DNA of 64,000 bases from Acanthochromis polyacanthus (lineage: Eukaryota > Chordata > Actinopteri > Pomacentridae): NCBI RefSeq assembly GCF_021347895.1, contig NC_067130.1:31181823-31245822 (forward strand), given 5' to 3'. The translations under genes and the position numbers were made by a program. Under the pieces are notes generated by a model. The model saw only the letters and a list, made by a program, of their open reading frames with translations. It was not told the DNA's origin and ran no database searches. Of the stretch, positions 23,820-36,115 are shown one piece after another (the stretch's first letter is position 1; every line of letters begins with the position of its first letter).

Positions 23820-24010
23820 TAGCAGCAGATAGCAGTGGATGGATCCAGATTTCCAGCTAACTACATACAGCAGCTAGCTTTGGAATGACTGTAAAGTGTG
23901 TTATTAAGCTGTGATGGAGCTAAGCTAAAAGGCCCATCTACTTCCAGGCTTTGTGCTAAGCTAGGCTAATTGCATCCTGGGTCTATCTCTGTACTTCCAA
24001 ATGCTACAAA
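23820..24010 (-). repeat. Inverted relative of the 20740-20990 repeat
   Basis: TGTGATGGAGCTAAGCTAA and GTGCTAAGCTAGGCTAATTG mark this copy in the opposite orientation, with GTCTATCTCTGTACTTCC at its edge. Confidence 0.45.
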
Positions 24011-24014
24011 CCAA

Positions 24015-27000
24015 TTATTTGTGCAAAAACCTCCATAATTATCGTATTTCTAGGTTTAATTTTGTGTATTAAAATCTAGAGCTAAATGATCTGGGGGAAA
24101 TTATGAACTTTTTCTGTCATATTTTGTGATTATGACGATGATTTATGGTCAATTTTTTAATGTCCAGTTTGTGGAAGAGGTTTAAAACGTGAGATGGAGC
24201 TTTGACACATGAGATACTATCGAAAAGTCAACTTTCACACGAGAGGGAATTTGTGAAAGCACTGCAACAAAAACCTTGACTTAAAAGCACGGCACAACTT
24301 CTATCCCAAACCAGAGCCTTTGCAATGTTTGAACTCGATTTTAGTTCAATTTTGAAGACCTATTCAGCCCTATTTCACACCTCAATGCCAAAGATGTGGC
24401 TTCATATGAACTGCTAACGTCTTTTAACTTCTACACTGTGGTTAATGGTACATCTGTCGTGTAAAAACTGCAATAGTCAGAAGTTATCCAGGCTGCAGGA
24501 CACACTATACATCCTGGAGTGTAAGTCGGTAAATGGGATCTTGGTAGTTGTTTGGGTGAAAAAACTCAAAGATTGCAACTCCACAAATCCTCTTTGACTG
24601 TGACACTACGGCATGTTGAAATGATCGTACATTTTAGGGGCTTTCGGTATTTTTGATTTTATGTCGTGCAAAGTGCTAACTTATTCTTGAAATACAATAA
24701 TTACGGCAAACCTGCTAAACACTGCAGTGGATGCAAAGAGATGAAACTTATCAATACTCCATCCAACTGAGTGGGAGAATGTATGCTGGGAATAATCAGA
24801 CGGCACGCGATGACTAATAACCTGGAATGTACTCAAATTCTGACTGATTTACTCGTACTAGTAGTGAACAGCTAATATTACCAGCTGGAACTTCAAATAC
24901 TCCTTCGTAAAACAGATTGTCTTAGAAATAAAAAAAAAAATCTCTTGGCGGCAAGTTTTATTCTATCTTTTATTGGTCATACGCTCCTATGCCTTCCTTT
25001 TTAAATGCTGAAAAATCTGTGAATAACTAAAAAGCCAAACTTAACTGAATTTCTATGCATTTGAAAACGCATTTTTAACACAATAAACCTTCTAAAATAC
25101 TTTTATTTAAGTTGGCAAAGGCCTCAAGGCTAAAGAAATGTACATTGTGATTTATGAAACTGTTACAATAGAGATGCATTAAGAGAAATATGTTTTAATA
25201 AATGACTCTAAATATCAACAGGAATTTTTAAATATTGTCTTTTTTCTGGCAGTGGAGATTTGCACGAGCTAAACTTTCTGATATGTAGAGCATTAAGACC
25301 TAAAAAAAGGGTTCTTTCACTGTTCACTTGTTATTTTCTTTCACAGGAACTGAGGCATTTTTTCTGCAGAACAAGTGCTGTTTAGAAAATGTTTTGTTTT
25401 TTAAAATTCCTAGCAGAAAAAAACCCTACAAATGATATTTAGTGTGTATAAATGTACCAAATTTCAGCTTGGTTGTGCTACTGATGTTGGCTAGTGCTTC
25501 TCTATTCTGCAGTGCATCTGAATGTTGATCTAAGTTGTAAGAAAGAATTGCTGCAAGAAAAATATTTCTAAAATCATTGGGAAAACAAAGGACAGGAGTG
25601 GCCATTTTGAATTCAACTCATTATTGCAGTAAAACTGGTACAGAGTAACAGATTACAAAGCTCATGGCACAGTCACTGAAAAAGAGAAATGAGGTGTGTA
25701 TGTACAACAAGGAGGAAAAAGAAAAAGTTAACATTTTGGCTAATAGAAACACCAGGGGTAACATAAAAATGAAGATACCGTAATTCGGGAGATGACTTGA
25801 TTATACAACAAAGAGAAAATATGAAATGAAGCATCGCGAAGAAAAACAAAACATTACTTAAAAAATACATTTAGCACTTACACTGACAGATTCAATCCTA
25901 GTGTTTAACCTAGGTCCGAGTCAAAGCAGCTTTTTTCCTTTTGACCAAAAAAAAAAAGCTCAATTTTAATGGCAAACACTAAAAAAAACAAAAAACAATA
26001 ACAAACGACTGAAACTGCCTTGCACGCGATCGGATTTCTTTTTGGGGAAATAGCTGAAGAGATTGTTTGCTGACGACCTGCTTCTTTATATTAGCGACTT
26101 TCTCCAAATCTGTTTTTCAAAAATTTTCCATATATTATTCTTGAATCAGGTGCTGAGGGTCTTTCATTGTAACATTCACATCAACATTTACAATCTCAAA
26201 GAAAAATAAAATGCACAGGAGTCAGAGCCGGCAAATGGCCACCAGGGGGCGCCAAAGTCGATTGCGAACACTCTTTGGGTACCTCAGTTGCGATTTTGTC
26301 AATTTTTCAACAAATTTTCATTCTTTTCAGTGTTTTCTTTTTTGGAAAATCAAAGTAACTTCCTAAAAACAAGTGGCTCCCGTCGGCTCTGATACGAGTG
26401 ATGCTTGGTGCGAGCGAAGACAACACTTTGACTTACACTTCAGAGGGTCGGCAACCGAAACCACGAACAGTACTTGAGCACCACCGATCAAAACGAAAAA
26501 GTTGGCACCTGGCTACTGTAACCGGACGAATACAACCTCACCAAAAACTCAAAAACATTGTTGTGATCATCGTCTCTCATTGGCAAATCTTCACCCCACA
26601 GAAAAGAAAAAAGAAACCCACAGAAAAAAAATGGCTGATGACTATTTACACATATCTCTGCAAAAAATACAATTAAAAATGGTAATGTCATGAGGCATGG
26701 AGAATTTAAACAAATATCATATATTTTTTATGATTTCCGATTCCTCCCTCGAACCCCTCAAACATGTCCCCCACAGATATAAACAGAATATTGAAAAAAA
26801 TAATAATAAAACAAAAACAAAACAAAAATGATTTCTGAACTTTTTGACCTCACTACATTTTCAATGTGACACATTTTTCAACACACACTGAATTTTTACT
26901 TTTTCATCTTTTAACAAAAAAACCGATACAACATATTTCTAAAACACAAAATAACAACAGTCTACATGTAAAAATATAACTTTTACATACACAATTTCAA

Positions 27001-28540
27001 AATAATGGTAAAGTTTGCCATTTTGTTGCATACAATTTACAAACGTCTGTGTTGTTGTTGTTGCCTTGGATAGATAGCAGTGAATGGAGCTGATGGAACT
27101 CCGGTCCCATTTTTTTGTCCTGCGCAGGGTGCCGTACTAGTCGGAAGGGCGTTGTCATGGCAACAACAGAGAATACAACGAAGTTCAGTCGGAAAATTTC
27201 ATAACACTGAGGGGCCTCGCCAACTTCTGCCAGTTCAGTCTTTGAGAAAATAACTCCTCCTTCCCCGAGCAAACGCTCCGTTGCAACGAAAAATAAAAAA
27301 ATAACAGAAAACGGCACCCTCGTTATATACTGTATATACTTTTTTGTACATTTATATATAGATTGATTTATTCAAATAAATTCTTTTCCAGTTTCCGTGC
27401 CTTTCCTGTTGATTGGGTAGGATTTTTAAACCGCGTCAAAAATGACCGCCGACAGAGAACAATGCTGCCGGATAGCAAATTGTGTCGTGTTTTTTTTTTT
27501 TAAATGTTTTGTCATCATTTTGTTTTTTTTTTTCCTTTTTTGTACATTTTTCTGTAATAGACATGTAAACCAGAACAGACAAAAAAAGTAATAAGAGAAA
27601 AGATTTTTCTTATAAAAGAGAGCGAGAAAGAGAGAGAAAGAGAAGGAGGAGGAGAGAGAAGAACGAAGAAAAAAAAGAAAATTCATTTTACAACATACGA
27701 CCACACACTTTGTACTGAAGACTACATTGGCTTACGGACAAGCCGATCAAATATTGATAAAAAGCTGATAAGCTATAATACAAGAAGAGACGCGTTGTTC
27801 ACCATGGAAACAGGATCGGGGCTTGGATCAGGAAAGTGGGTCTGGGGGGGTTCTGGAGGACTGGGACGGGGGCTAGTTTTGCTAAATCAAGCGTCTGTCC
27901 CATTGGCTCGAAGCCAGAACACGCTGTCTACTTACATATAAGCGTACAGTACATTAAATACAGTTTAGTTTTTTATCCAAAAAATACTTTTTTTTCCTTT
28001 TTAGCTTTTTTTAAATTCCCAGGTCTGGTAAAAAACCTGACTGCATAGAACCTAACGACTAAGAACAGGTTTCCCTAAGCTTGCATCCTATTAAAAGACC
28101 AGGTAAATGTCCTCCTCTGGCAACTCGAATGATATGAACTCTAAAAAGGCACATTGGTAGAAGTGTGAATGTTCAAATTGCATCTGTGGGACCGCTCAGG
28201 TGGGGTGAGAGACTGGGGAGAGGGGCTGGGCTCGTAAGGCGAGGGTCAGCAGAGCACTGGGACTGGGGATTAAACTGGGCTTCAACCTGGGCTGAACGGG
28301 GGACTTCCAGACTGACACCAGGAAACCAGTGCTCTTACAGATGTTCCTACTGTTCTTGATTACTTAAGTGTTCATCCTAATTTGTCTCTTTTGTCAGTTA
28401 TCCGATCATCTTACCTCCAAATCAGTGTCAATGATTATCAAACAGCTACCCAAAAACCCCGGTAGGACACTTTGAAATGGTAAAGTGACGCAGAATTTTC
28501 GTTGGTTGGGTTTCTCAACTGGTTGTGAACTACTGACTGG
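24015..28540 (-). other. Downstream region or distal tcf4 3'UTR
   Basis: Low-GC sequence with many A and T runs, AU-rich stretches (27316-27362, TATATACTGTATATAC) and T-rich antisense of purine runs at 27617-27680. It looks UTR-like on the minus strand, but no boundary can be drawn. The CTCF motif at 26236 lies inside. Confidence 0.35.
26236..26254 (+). promoter_or_regulatory. Near-perfect CTCF motif downstream of tcf4 coding region
   Basis: The plus strand reads TGGCCACCAGGGGGCGCCA, which differs from the commonly quoted best CTCF sequence (TGGCCACCAGGGGGCGCTA) at one base. It is a single-copy-looking site in A/T-rich surroundings, so the GC-rich 19-mer stands out. It points right, toward the left-pointing motif at 34227. 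Confidence 0.6.
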
Positions 28541-28544
28541 GTTA

Positions 28545-29055
28545 CAATTGATTGAAATCATTGACCGTCTATAAAACATGGATGTAGCCTCAGGTTCTGT
28601 AAGGTAAAGCCATCATGGCAGTGCCTTAAACCTGCAGTCTTTCTAACAGCCAGCAGGAGGCAACTCATTTGGTTGCAAAAAAGAAGTCCAATTGTACAGA
28701 AATCTATGAGAAAATAACCCCACTTCTACTTGATTTGTCACCTCGATAAACATTTTCCTAATGACTTTATGGTTTCAGTCGCTAGCTTCAAGACTTTTAG
28801 AGCATGTTCAGTAAATAACTGTTGTATTCTGACTATAATTGATGATAAAGTAGAGTATTTTTTAAGGTGGGGTGCATCGTGCACTGTTTCTTTGGGTTCT
28901 CAGTTGGATCCACCTATCACTTATGTCTAGTTTCAAAAGACCAAGATGGCGGTAGGCATACTCCAAATTTGAGTCCTCAGAATTGTACTCCATAACCCAA
29001 AGGGTGACCGCATTGTCGCTACATCCATCTTTTACATACAGTCTATGATGTAAAT
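28545..29055 (+). repeat. Interspersed repeat, copy 2 (within the region downstream of tcf4)
   Basis: The segment runs from AACTTGATT-like GGATGTAGCCTCAGG to TTACATACAGTCTATG. Inner blocks ACCCCACTTCTACTTGATTT and CATTTTCCTAATGACTTTAT are typical of a widespread fish repeat. Its position constrains how far the tcf4 3'UTR can be unique sequence. Confidence 0.5.
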
Positions 29056-29059
29056 GCAT

Positions 29060-30880
29060 TAATTTTTGACAAATATTTGGAATTTACAAGTACAGTGGAC
29101 CTGTAAGAAACCTATATCAGATATGTTGGATTGCTGGATGTCTTAGTTTGGTTCAAGGGAACCGGAAAAAACAACACTTCGCTCATTCAGGCAGCTTGGA
29201 TCTGCTCATATTTGGTCCTCTGGTACAGAAGCAGCAGCTGTGCTTTCATTCAACTGGTAATCTGACTCATTTAGCTAGCTGGGAGTATTACAACCCAACA
29301 CTAAAACAATGGTGGCATGTGAAACAACTTCTGGCTAACACTCCTGTTCACTACTGGTGTGTGTTTACCTTGGTCCAATCAGTCCAGATGGTCCCCCTCT
29401 CTAACAAGAACACCACTGGGAACTCTAAAGATTCCTGATTACTTTTGAGTGGCCTGCACTGCACTGAAAGAGCAAAATCTGCTGGAAATTATGTCAGATA
29501 AGAAGGCGCTAACAGTTCTAGCAACAGACACCTCAACAACAACAAGGTCTTATTCCAAGACAGCAAGTAGTGTCAATCGGAAACCCCCTTCCCCAGTGAT
29601 GGTGGGATGGAGGGAGGTCTGAGTTTGGAGTTAGAGGCTTAGGGTTCTCATCAGCCAGATACCAAACCAGGAAATGTGGGAATCTAATGAATCCAACACA
29701 GGAATGCTTTGACGACTATTTCTTGCCCCCCAGAAGACAATGATAAACCTCTTGCCCTGATGATTGTTCCCTTGCTTCCCCCATAGTGTCGTCTTTGTCT
29801 AGACCTCTGGATTCTGTCCCTCGAGCTCCGGTTCCTTGTGATTATGCCCAGATTCAATCCCATATGACTCCCCCAAGAGGCATTCTGGACATCGGGAACA
29901 CCCAATCACGATTCAGGGAATGTGCTAAACATGGAAAAAGAATTCACTTCAGTCCTCTAATCCACTTGTCAGTCGATTTCTGTCATCTGTCCATCCTCTC
30001 AACCATCTGCCCGGCAAATCCTTCCATTTTGAGTCCAAACTGCCCTCGCTATTGAACATCCGACAAAGGTCTCTGATTCAGGATGTTCGCTAAGAGCTCT
30101 TTCTGCACCACAAACCCGCTGACAACTAGATGTTAGAAGCCTTCTCTTCCTTCCGCGTTAAGAAGTACACTTTTTAATCATTGCGTCATTCTTCCTTCCC
30201 GTCCTTCTATTGTAATTAGTTGATAATTAAAACACCCCAGTCCCTCTGGAGTCACTCGCTGATTGAATGATTAATTGATTCAATGATTGATTCTCAAAGT
30301 ACTTTCTTCCTACCAGTAGATACACACGGGCCAGTTGGGTACGAATGTCCAGGCTTTTTGTCTAATTTGCGTTCACACCACTAAGATTTGTACAAAAATG
30401 TCAAGGTGGCTACTGGCAAGAAACATTAATGTTCCAATTGCACGATCCAAGGATCCAATTTGCACTTTAGGAGGGAATGCATTAAGATGGAAAGAACAAG
30501 TTTCCCTTTCCCGTTTAGCCCTACTTCGTTCTGGACATCTATGATAGTCAAGCATTTGTTTTTACTCTCAGGCAGATTCTGCTTATGAATCTCGCTTTCA
30601 CTCCAATTTAAACTTGAAAATGTGTGTGAGTGGGATGTCTAAATGTGCAGTCTTTCTGGAGATTTGCTTATGTTTTTTAGTTTCGTTGCATTCTCCGTGT
30701 GTATCTATCTGACTGGTTTGCATCCAAGAGGAGATCAGGCACAGCTTCATCCACAGTGTGGCGTTAGATTGCCATTCAGTCAGAGACGCACTGAAGCTGC
30801 GTTCAACAACAACAGCTGCGTGATGTTGCTTTTTTGTTTGTTTTTTTTAGAAAAAAAAATCTCTTTAAACACTTTGTGAT
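29060..30880. other. No gene seen; possible tcf4 3'UTR
   Basis: Unique-looking sequence between a repeat and the better-supported UTR block. No frame has domain content. Confidence 0.4.
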
Positions 30881-31490
30881 ATGTTTTGTTCCATTCCGAA
30901 CATCCCTCCCCAATCCCTTCCCTTCCTCGCTGCCCGTGTCCAGTTGCACTTTTTAGACAAGTTTTTTTGTCATTTTTTCTCATATATCTATATATATATA
31001 TATACTATATATATTTATATAGAACCCTTTTGTTCTTTAAAACTGGGAATGCTGATAAAACATGTAGTACAAGAAGAAGAATTTCTTGGATGATGCGATT
31101 CCAAACACTTTTTTGTCCATTTGCTGTCACTTTGTGCCAAAAGCCACCACACCTCGTAGCAGCGATGTCGCGGCGGCCGTTTTTAGCATCTCCACAAAGA
31201 AGCGTCCAGTTCACTTCAGCTGGAGATGCAAAGTGACGAAAGCGACCGATGCGACTTTGCAGTTCGTGTTTCTCGACGGGAAAAAGGAGACGATGGCAAA
31301 GAGGAGGATCCGAGACGAACAGACGAGAGGGGAGAGAGAGAGGCTGATCTGATTGGTCAGGCCGAAGTTCCAGAGATACTGATTGGTCGGGCTGAAGCGA
31401 CGTCGGAGTTGATCGATTGCCAGGTTGTCATGGAAACGGCATCAGAGGAAGTGGTCACTCATCATCTTGATGAACTCTGGCACCTTGGAC
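30880..31490 (-). other. tcf4: Probable start of the tcf4 terminal 3'UTR exon
   Basis: The minus strand has a strong acceptor, a pyrimidine tract ending CTGTCCAG, immediately right of 31490, followed by GTCCAAGGTGCCAG. From memory this resembles the start of the mammalian TCF4 3'UTR exon (GTCCAAG, then GACCACTTCCT a little later, then CAGCATTCCCA and AAAAAGTGCAACT further on). The same short blocks occur here in the same order. Read as protein the first part would give SKVPEFIKMMSDHFL and a stop, but I take that as chance. The 3' end is not fixed. Non-repeat UTR-like sequence may continue to about 27.3 kb (AATAAA on the minus strand at 27366-27371) or to about 22.4 kb, but interspersed repeats at 28545-29055 and 23820-24010 argue against one uninterrupted UTR that long. 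Confidence 0.6.
30984..31020. repeat. (TA)n tract inside the probable tcf4 3'UTR
   Basis: TATATATATATATAC followed by TATATATATTTATA. In transcript sense this is an AU-rich, self-complementary segment. Confidence 0.85.
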
Positions 31491-33898
31491 CTGGACAGGA
31501 GAGAGGGGAAAACATCGGAAGGAGGGATTAGGAGGGAAATACTTGTGGAAAAGAAGAAGTTTACTTTCAATTCTGTTTTATTTATCTAGCTCCAATTTAC
31601 GTAGCAAGTGGGAGATAACGCATAGACAGGAACCCAACAAAACCAGAGTTTCCTATGGAATCCAGTTTAGCAGCACTTGGCAAAAATGGAAAGGAAAATA
31701 CTCCCCTTACAGCAAGAACAAAAAAAAAGTTTTGGCAGAACCAATAAAATACAACTGAGGCTAAATTTACATGTAAATTTGGGTTCTATCTTGCATAAGT
31801 GAGCTCTGTAATGGACTGTTAACCTGCCCAAAGTCTCAGCTAGGAAAAAACTTCTCTAGCTAATGGGTGGATGGATGACTTTTTGCACAAATGGGAATTC
31901 TGTGCAGATGCACCAAAGAAAGACCAAAAATCACCAGATATCTTGGATTTATCTTCCTCACTCCACATATTATGGCATTCTGTCAAGTAGGGCTTTTCCC
32001 AAGTAATCTAAAAAAAAAATCACTTGGGGAATCAGTTACATTAGTTGCCACCAAAATAATCTATAAAATTACAAACGGCAGCTAAAATGGAGTCCCGTGG
32101 ATGCTTTTCTGAGCAAGCTATCCTTCAATAATGAAAGCACCAACGGGATAAAACATAACGTCGTCTGCAAAGAATTGAAAGTTTTACATAGAAACAAACT
32201 CAAACTAGTGGCTGCTTGGAGAAATGAAAATGAATTGAATGCACTGATGCATAATTTGGAAAATGAGGATGAAGGATGTAAAAAAAAGAAGGATTTTTCG
32301 TGTATTTTTGGGTAAAATCATGCAAGAATCTGTACGACATTCACTACACACATGGTTAAAACACAAAATATTTTGGTGCTGTTGATTCTTCTCCCTTTAG
32401 GGGTTATTGAAAAAAAAAATACAGTAAAGCAATGTGACTGAATTTCCTCCACTGTTATGTTTTTTGCCGATAAGAAACTCAGTGTGGGTTTTGTCTCAGG
32501 TCACGCTTGGTTCTTATCAAAGCCTTTTGGTACCTCGAGTCGAACACAACCACAGAAAACAAAGTGGACAACACATCGGAGCTGCAGCCACGACTCAGCA
32601 TGCAAACACAAACACGAGGAGAGCAGGAAGGACACAAATTCACTACGAAACTGTACAGTCACACGTTAAAAATCACACTTACGGCCAATCTGTTGTTAAA
32701 ATGTACCCAGACCAGACAGAAACGAAGTCAGGCTTCAGCCAACTTAAACATCGTCAGACCTGCCAGATGTTAACTGGCAGGAAACAAAAAATAGGTGAAA
32801 TTTTACTGAAATACTGTCTGTGTACGTTTTAACCTTTTATCCCTGGAATGAGGTGATAGTAGAAATGACAAAACAACTGGAAGATTTGATTTATAGTGAT
32901 TTAAATCCCTATTGAACCCCTAAAAGCTCTTTTCATTGTCTTGAAAGTCCGTATTTTTAACCTGATTAGAAAAATAATGGCACAGAAAGTCTCATTCTGC
33001 AAGCTGACAGGATCAGTTCTGGATGTTTGTCATGTACTAAATCCTGAAAATCTGAAGTGTCGTTGTGACATTGCAGTCTTAAGGTGGAAATCCTCTGCTA
33101 TTTGCTCATGATGCGTCTTCTAGCATATGAAAATACCACTGATACATGCTAACGAGGTAAACAACAAGAATTTCGTCTCGAAAAAAGCAAGAAAATGTAA
33201 AAAATGGGCGTAATTTTCATGAGTGAAGCTCAGAATGGTTACTAACGAACACATTTATTTCAAACTGATGTATTTACTTCATCCTGACAATGCTTTTCTG
33301 ATTCTGTTTCAGGAAAACCAACCTAATGCCCATTTTTCTTCAATATGCAAACTCTATACTCTATGTTACATATCTGTTAAGGCCAGTGAGGAGTTTTTGT
33401 TAGTAATTCCAAGTTCTACTAACTAAATAAAACAAACTGATTTTAAAAAAGGGAGCAATATTGTAATAATATAACACTTATACATTCATCCATGCTTTTA
33501 TTTTGAAACTCCATGCACTAAGCAGTAATCTCCACCAGTTTTGAGCACTGATCCCAATAAATCTGATCTTCTTTGTTGGTTTGTCCCATAAACTCATTGG
33601 GATTTCAAACGGTCCAGTTGTTTTGCCATTTCAAATGGTTAAAATGTACAAATTCGACACGTGTGTGAATATCAGACAGCAGAAGGACAATTAAAAACGT
33701 TTCGATCCTGAAATCAGGAGCGTCTTTCTCCAGTTTGTTCACTGGAAGCCGAAGCATAAATAATAACCATGTCTACTGCATTTTTTTAGTGATTTGTCAT
33801 GAGATTCTTCAGGGGTTTCTGGGCTGGTTGTTTTGAATCACTGGTTCTTTAAATTAAAGGTACAACAGCAGATTAGTTTATAAGTGAAATCTTCTGAC
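31491..33898 (-). other. tcf4: Putative intron within the tcf4 3'UTR
   Basis: The acceptor at 31491-31492 is strong; the donor is only a candidate at about 33897-33898. The interior holds no ORF with recognisable domains and no clear repeat. If the donor is right, the junction lies about 30 nt after the stop codon, short enough to escape nonsense-mediated decay under the usual 50-55 nt rule. Confidence 0.5.
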
Positions 33899-33928
33899 CA
33901 TTCAGGGGGGAGGAGATGTTGCTGCGCT

Positions 33929-34080
33929 TTACATTTGTCCCATGGGGTTCGGCCCGTCACCCATGGCGGCGGCAGCGTGGTGGGCGGCGGCCAGCGAGAG
34001 GGGAGTCCCGTCCGACGTCACAGTGACCTTCTCCTCCTCGCGGCGCTTCAGGCAGGCCGCCTTCGGGTTCAGGTTTCGCT
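33929..34080 (-). CDS. tcf4: tcf4 last coding exon, C-terminal E-protein domain and stop
   Basis: This exon completes Glu-275 and encodes 49 more residues and a TAA stop: [18 protein letters not shown], then [20 protein letters not shown] and the C-terminus [11 protein letters not shown]. The first part is the conserved segment after the bHLH of class I E proteins. The ending MGQM is typical of TCF4 (TCF12 and TCF3 end GHM). The Ala/His run is a lineage-specific variation. The acceptor is TTCCAG|AGCGAAAC. The stop codon occupies 33929-33931. A weak donor ATG|GTCAGA about 30 nt after the stop (exon edge 33899) could join this exon to the 3'UTR exon at 31490. Confidence 0.95.
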
Positions 34081-34226
34081 CTGGAAGGAGGAAGAGATGT
34101 TTAATAATCCCAGTTGTACGTATCTCTGCGTCTCACTGGGTTGGTTTTCTTTCTGCTGAATCTCTACATCTGCAGTGAAGTCATAGAGTCAGAAACTTCC
34201 ACCTGGAGGAATCAACAGGTTCTACT

Positions 34227-34241
34227 GCTGCCCTCTACTGG
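34227..34241 (-). promoter_or_regulatory. CTCF-like motif in tcf4 last coding intron
   Basis: The minus strand reads CCAGTAGAGGGCAGC, which fits the degenerate CTCF core consensus CCASYAGRKGGCRSY at every position. It lies in the 1.2-kb intron before the last coding exon and points left. A motif match alone does not show occupancy. Confidence 0.45.
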
Positions 34242-35270
34242 AGCTGCTGGGTCACTACAGGGACAACCGATAAGATTTAACCGCCTCAGTCAAAGTCACA
34301 GTGGACTTTAGAGTCAGTATTTCTACATGTAGAATGCAAATACAAAACACAAATAAGGTGCAAATAAGCATTTTGTTTTTAACATTCTGCATGTTTTGGG
34401 AATCATCCTGAAAATTCAGCCTGACAAAACAAAACAAAACAATGAAAAAACACTTCTCAACAGATCCCATGTGAAAAACAAAACCAATACATTTTCTAAA
34501 AACAAAACAAAACAATGCATCTCATCCATGAGCATTTTTGAGGGGACTATTTTCACATTTAGCCCTAATTTTATCTTAGACTTTTGCTGTGTCAGCCTGG
34601 ATGTCTTTGGAATCATTTCCTCAAAACTGGAACTTTAGAAATATTAAAGAAAACTAAACTTGTCTCAGTGTCTACAGAGTTTTCTCCCTGTCAACTGTTT
34701 CTAAAAATGTCATTAAACTTCATGTAAAGAGCAAAACCAAGTCGCTTCTTGTAAAAAGCTGCGCGCTGTAATTGAAATAAAAAAGAGACAAAGCTCAGAT
34801 GGGGAGGGGACTATTTTCAGCGGCGGATTAATACATGTTTAATCTTTCAGTACATATTTCCAGCAGAAGGAAGTTTGGCAAAGAAAGATTTGAAGGTAAT
34901 GTTTTTTAAAATAAATTTTGGAGTAATAAGACACTTTCAGACCTCTGAAATAGCAGGATATATTCATGTAGGCTTTGGTGTTTTCATGGAAAGTGTTGGA
35001 AAAGACGTTCAAGATCATTGATCAATTTGTTTTGACATTTTCAGACATTTTTAGTGGAATAAACAAAAAACAAATTAACTTATAATGAGATTTGTATGAA
35101 CTAAATTATCCTCCAGAGCATAGTAGAGCTCTCCAGATTCATTTTTCATATGTTTGAAAATTTTATTTATAATCTCCATGAAGACGTCAGTGTAGCAACA
35201 GTTTCTGCATGACTGCGGATGAAAGCTGCGTCTCTGTGGGCTGGTTTCTGGTTTTTGTTTCCAGACTGAC

Positions 35271-35500
35271 CTCGGACTTGCTGCTCCAGACTGAGGATGA
35301 CGGCGACGGCCTGGTGCAGGATCAGCAGCTTGGTCTGAGGTTTGTCGCTCTTCAGGTGCAGCTGAACCATCCGCCCCAGCTCCTTGAACGCCTCGTTGAT
35401 GTCGCGGACGCGCAGGCGTTCCCGGGCGTTGTTGGCCATCCGCCGCTCCCGCTCTCGCTCCATCTTCTGCTCCGGGGACAAGTCCTCGTCGTCGTTGTTG
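35271..35500 (-). CDS. tcf4: tcf4 bHLH exon (DNA binding and dimerisation)
   Basis: This 230-nt exon encodes residues 199-274, starting [12 protein letters not shown] and ending LSLEQQVR. The basic region [15 protein letters not shown] (about 216-230) contains the Glu and Arg residues that read the E-box CANNTG. Helix 1 is [12 protein letters not shown], the loop LKSDKPQTK, and helix 2 [18 protein letters not shown]. The combination [20 protein letters not shown] separates TCF4 from TCF3 (MCQMHLKSDKAQ) and TCF12 (MCQLHLKSEKPQ). The product is a nuclear factor that homodimerises or pairs with tissue-specific bHLH proteins such as the proneural factors. The acceptor is GCCGCAG|CAACAAC and the donor CGAG|GTCAGT. 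Confidence 0.97.
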
Positions 35501-36115
35501 CTGCGGCGACCGATGGCGGGGGTGGGGGGGAGGAAGAGGAGGATGAGGAGGATGAATATGCAGGTTGTGTTTCTGAGCGTAAAGCCTCCGTTTGGTACAA
35601 AGCTGCTGCAGGTTTGTACAACGGATCTTTACAAACTGAAGCCACAAGATAACAGCAGGGTTTGGGAACACATTTCTGCTCTGCTGCTGCAGTAATATGT
35701 CTAACATTTCTAATTTGCCACAGTTTCTACTCATTTTTGACTTATAATTAAACAAAAAAGCACTTATATGCACTTTCACTCATTTTCATCTGCCCTTCCA
35801 TGCAGCTACACTTTGCACTTCTGCATATTTATTAAAGTTGAAAATGTCTTACTGCTAACTTGTTTAGAAAATCTTTAGTTTTGTGTATTTTATATGTCTT
35901 TTTATCGACATTCTGCAAAGGATTTTTATAGAATGTTTGTACTTTTTGTAAGGTATTTATAGACTTCTTGTTTTGCACACATTTTATTTTGGAAGTGGCA
36001 TCAAAATTTTGTTCTATTGTGGTTTAGTGCTGCATTAAAATGATAACAAAGCTTCTTATTTGAGGGATATTGGGTCACATCAAGCAGCAGTTTGAAGGTG
36101 GTTGTTTGCTGAAAT

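Noticed and set aside
35075..35779. 234-residue minus-strand frame across the bHLH exon
   Set aside because: It overlaps the bHLH exon in a different frame; the real frame is fixed by the bHLH motif and splice phases.
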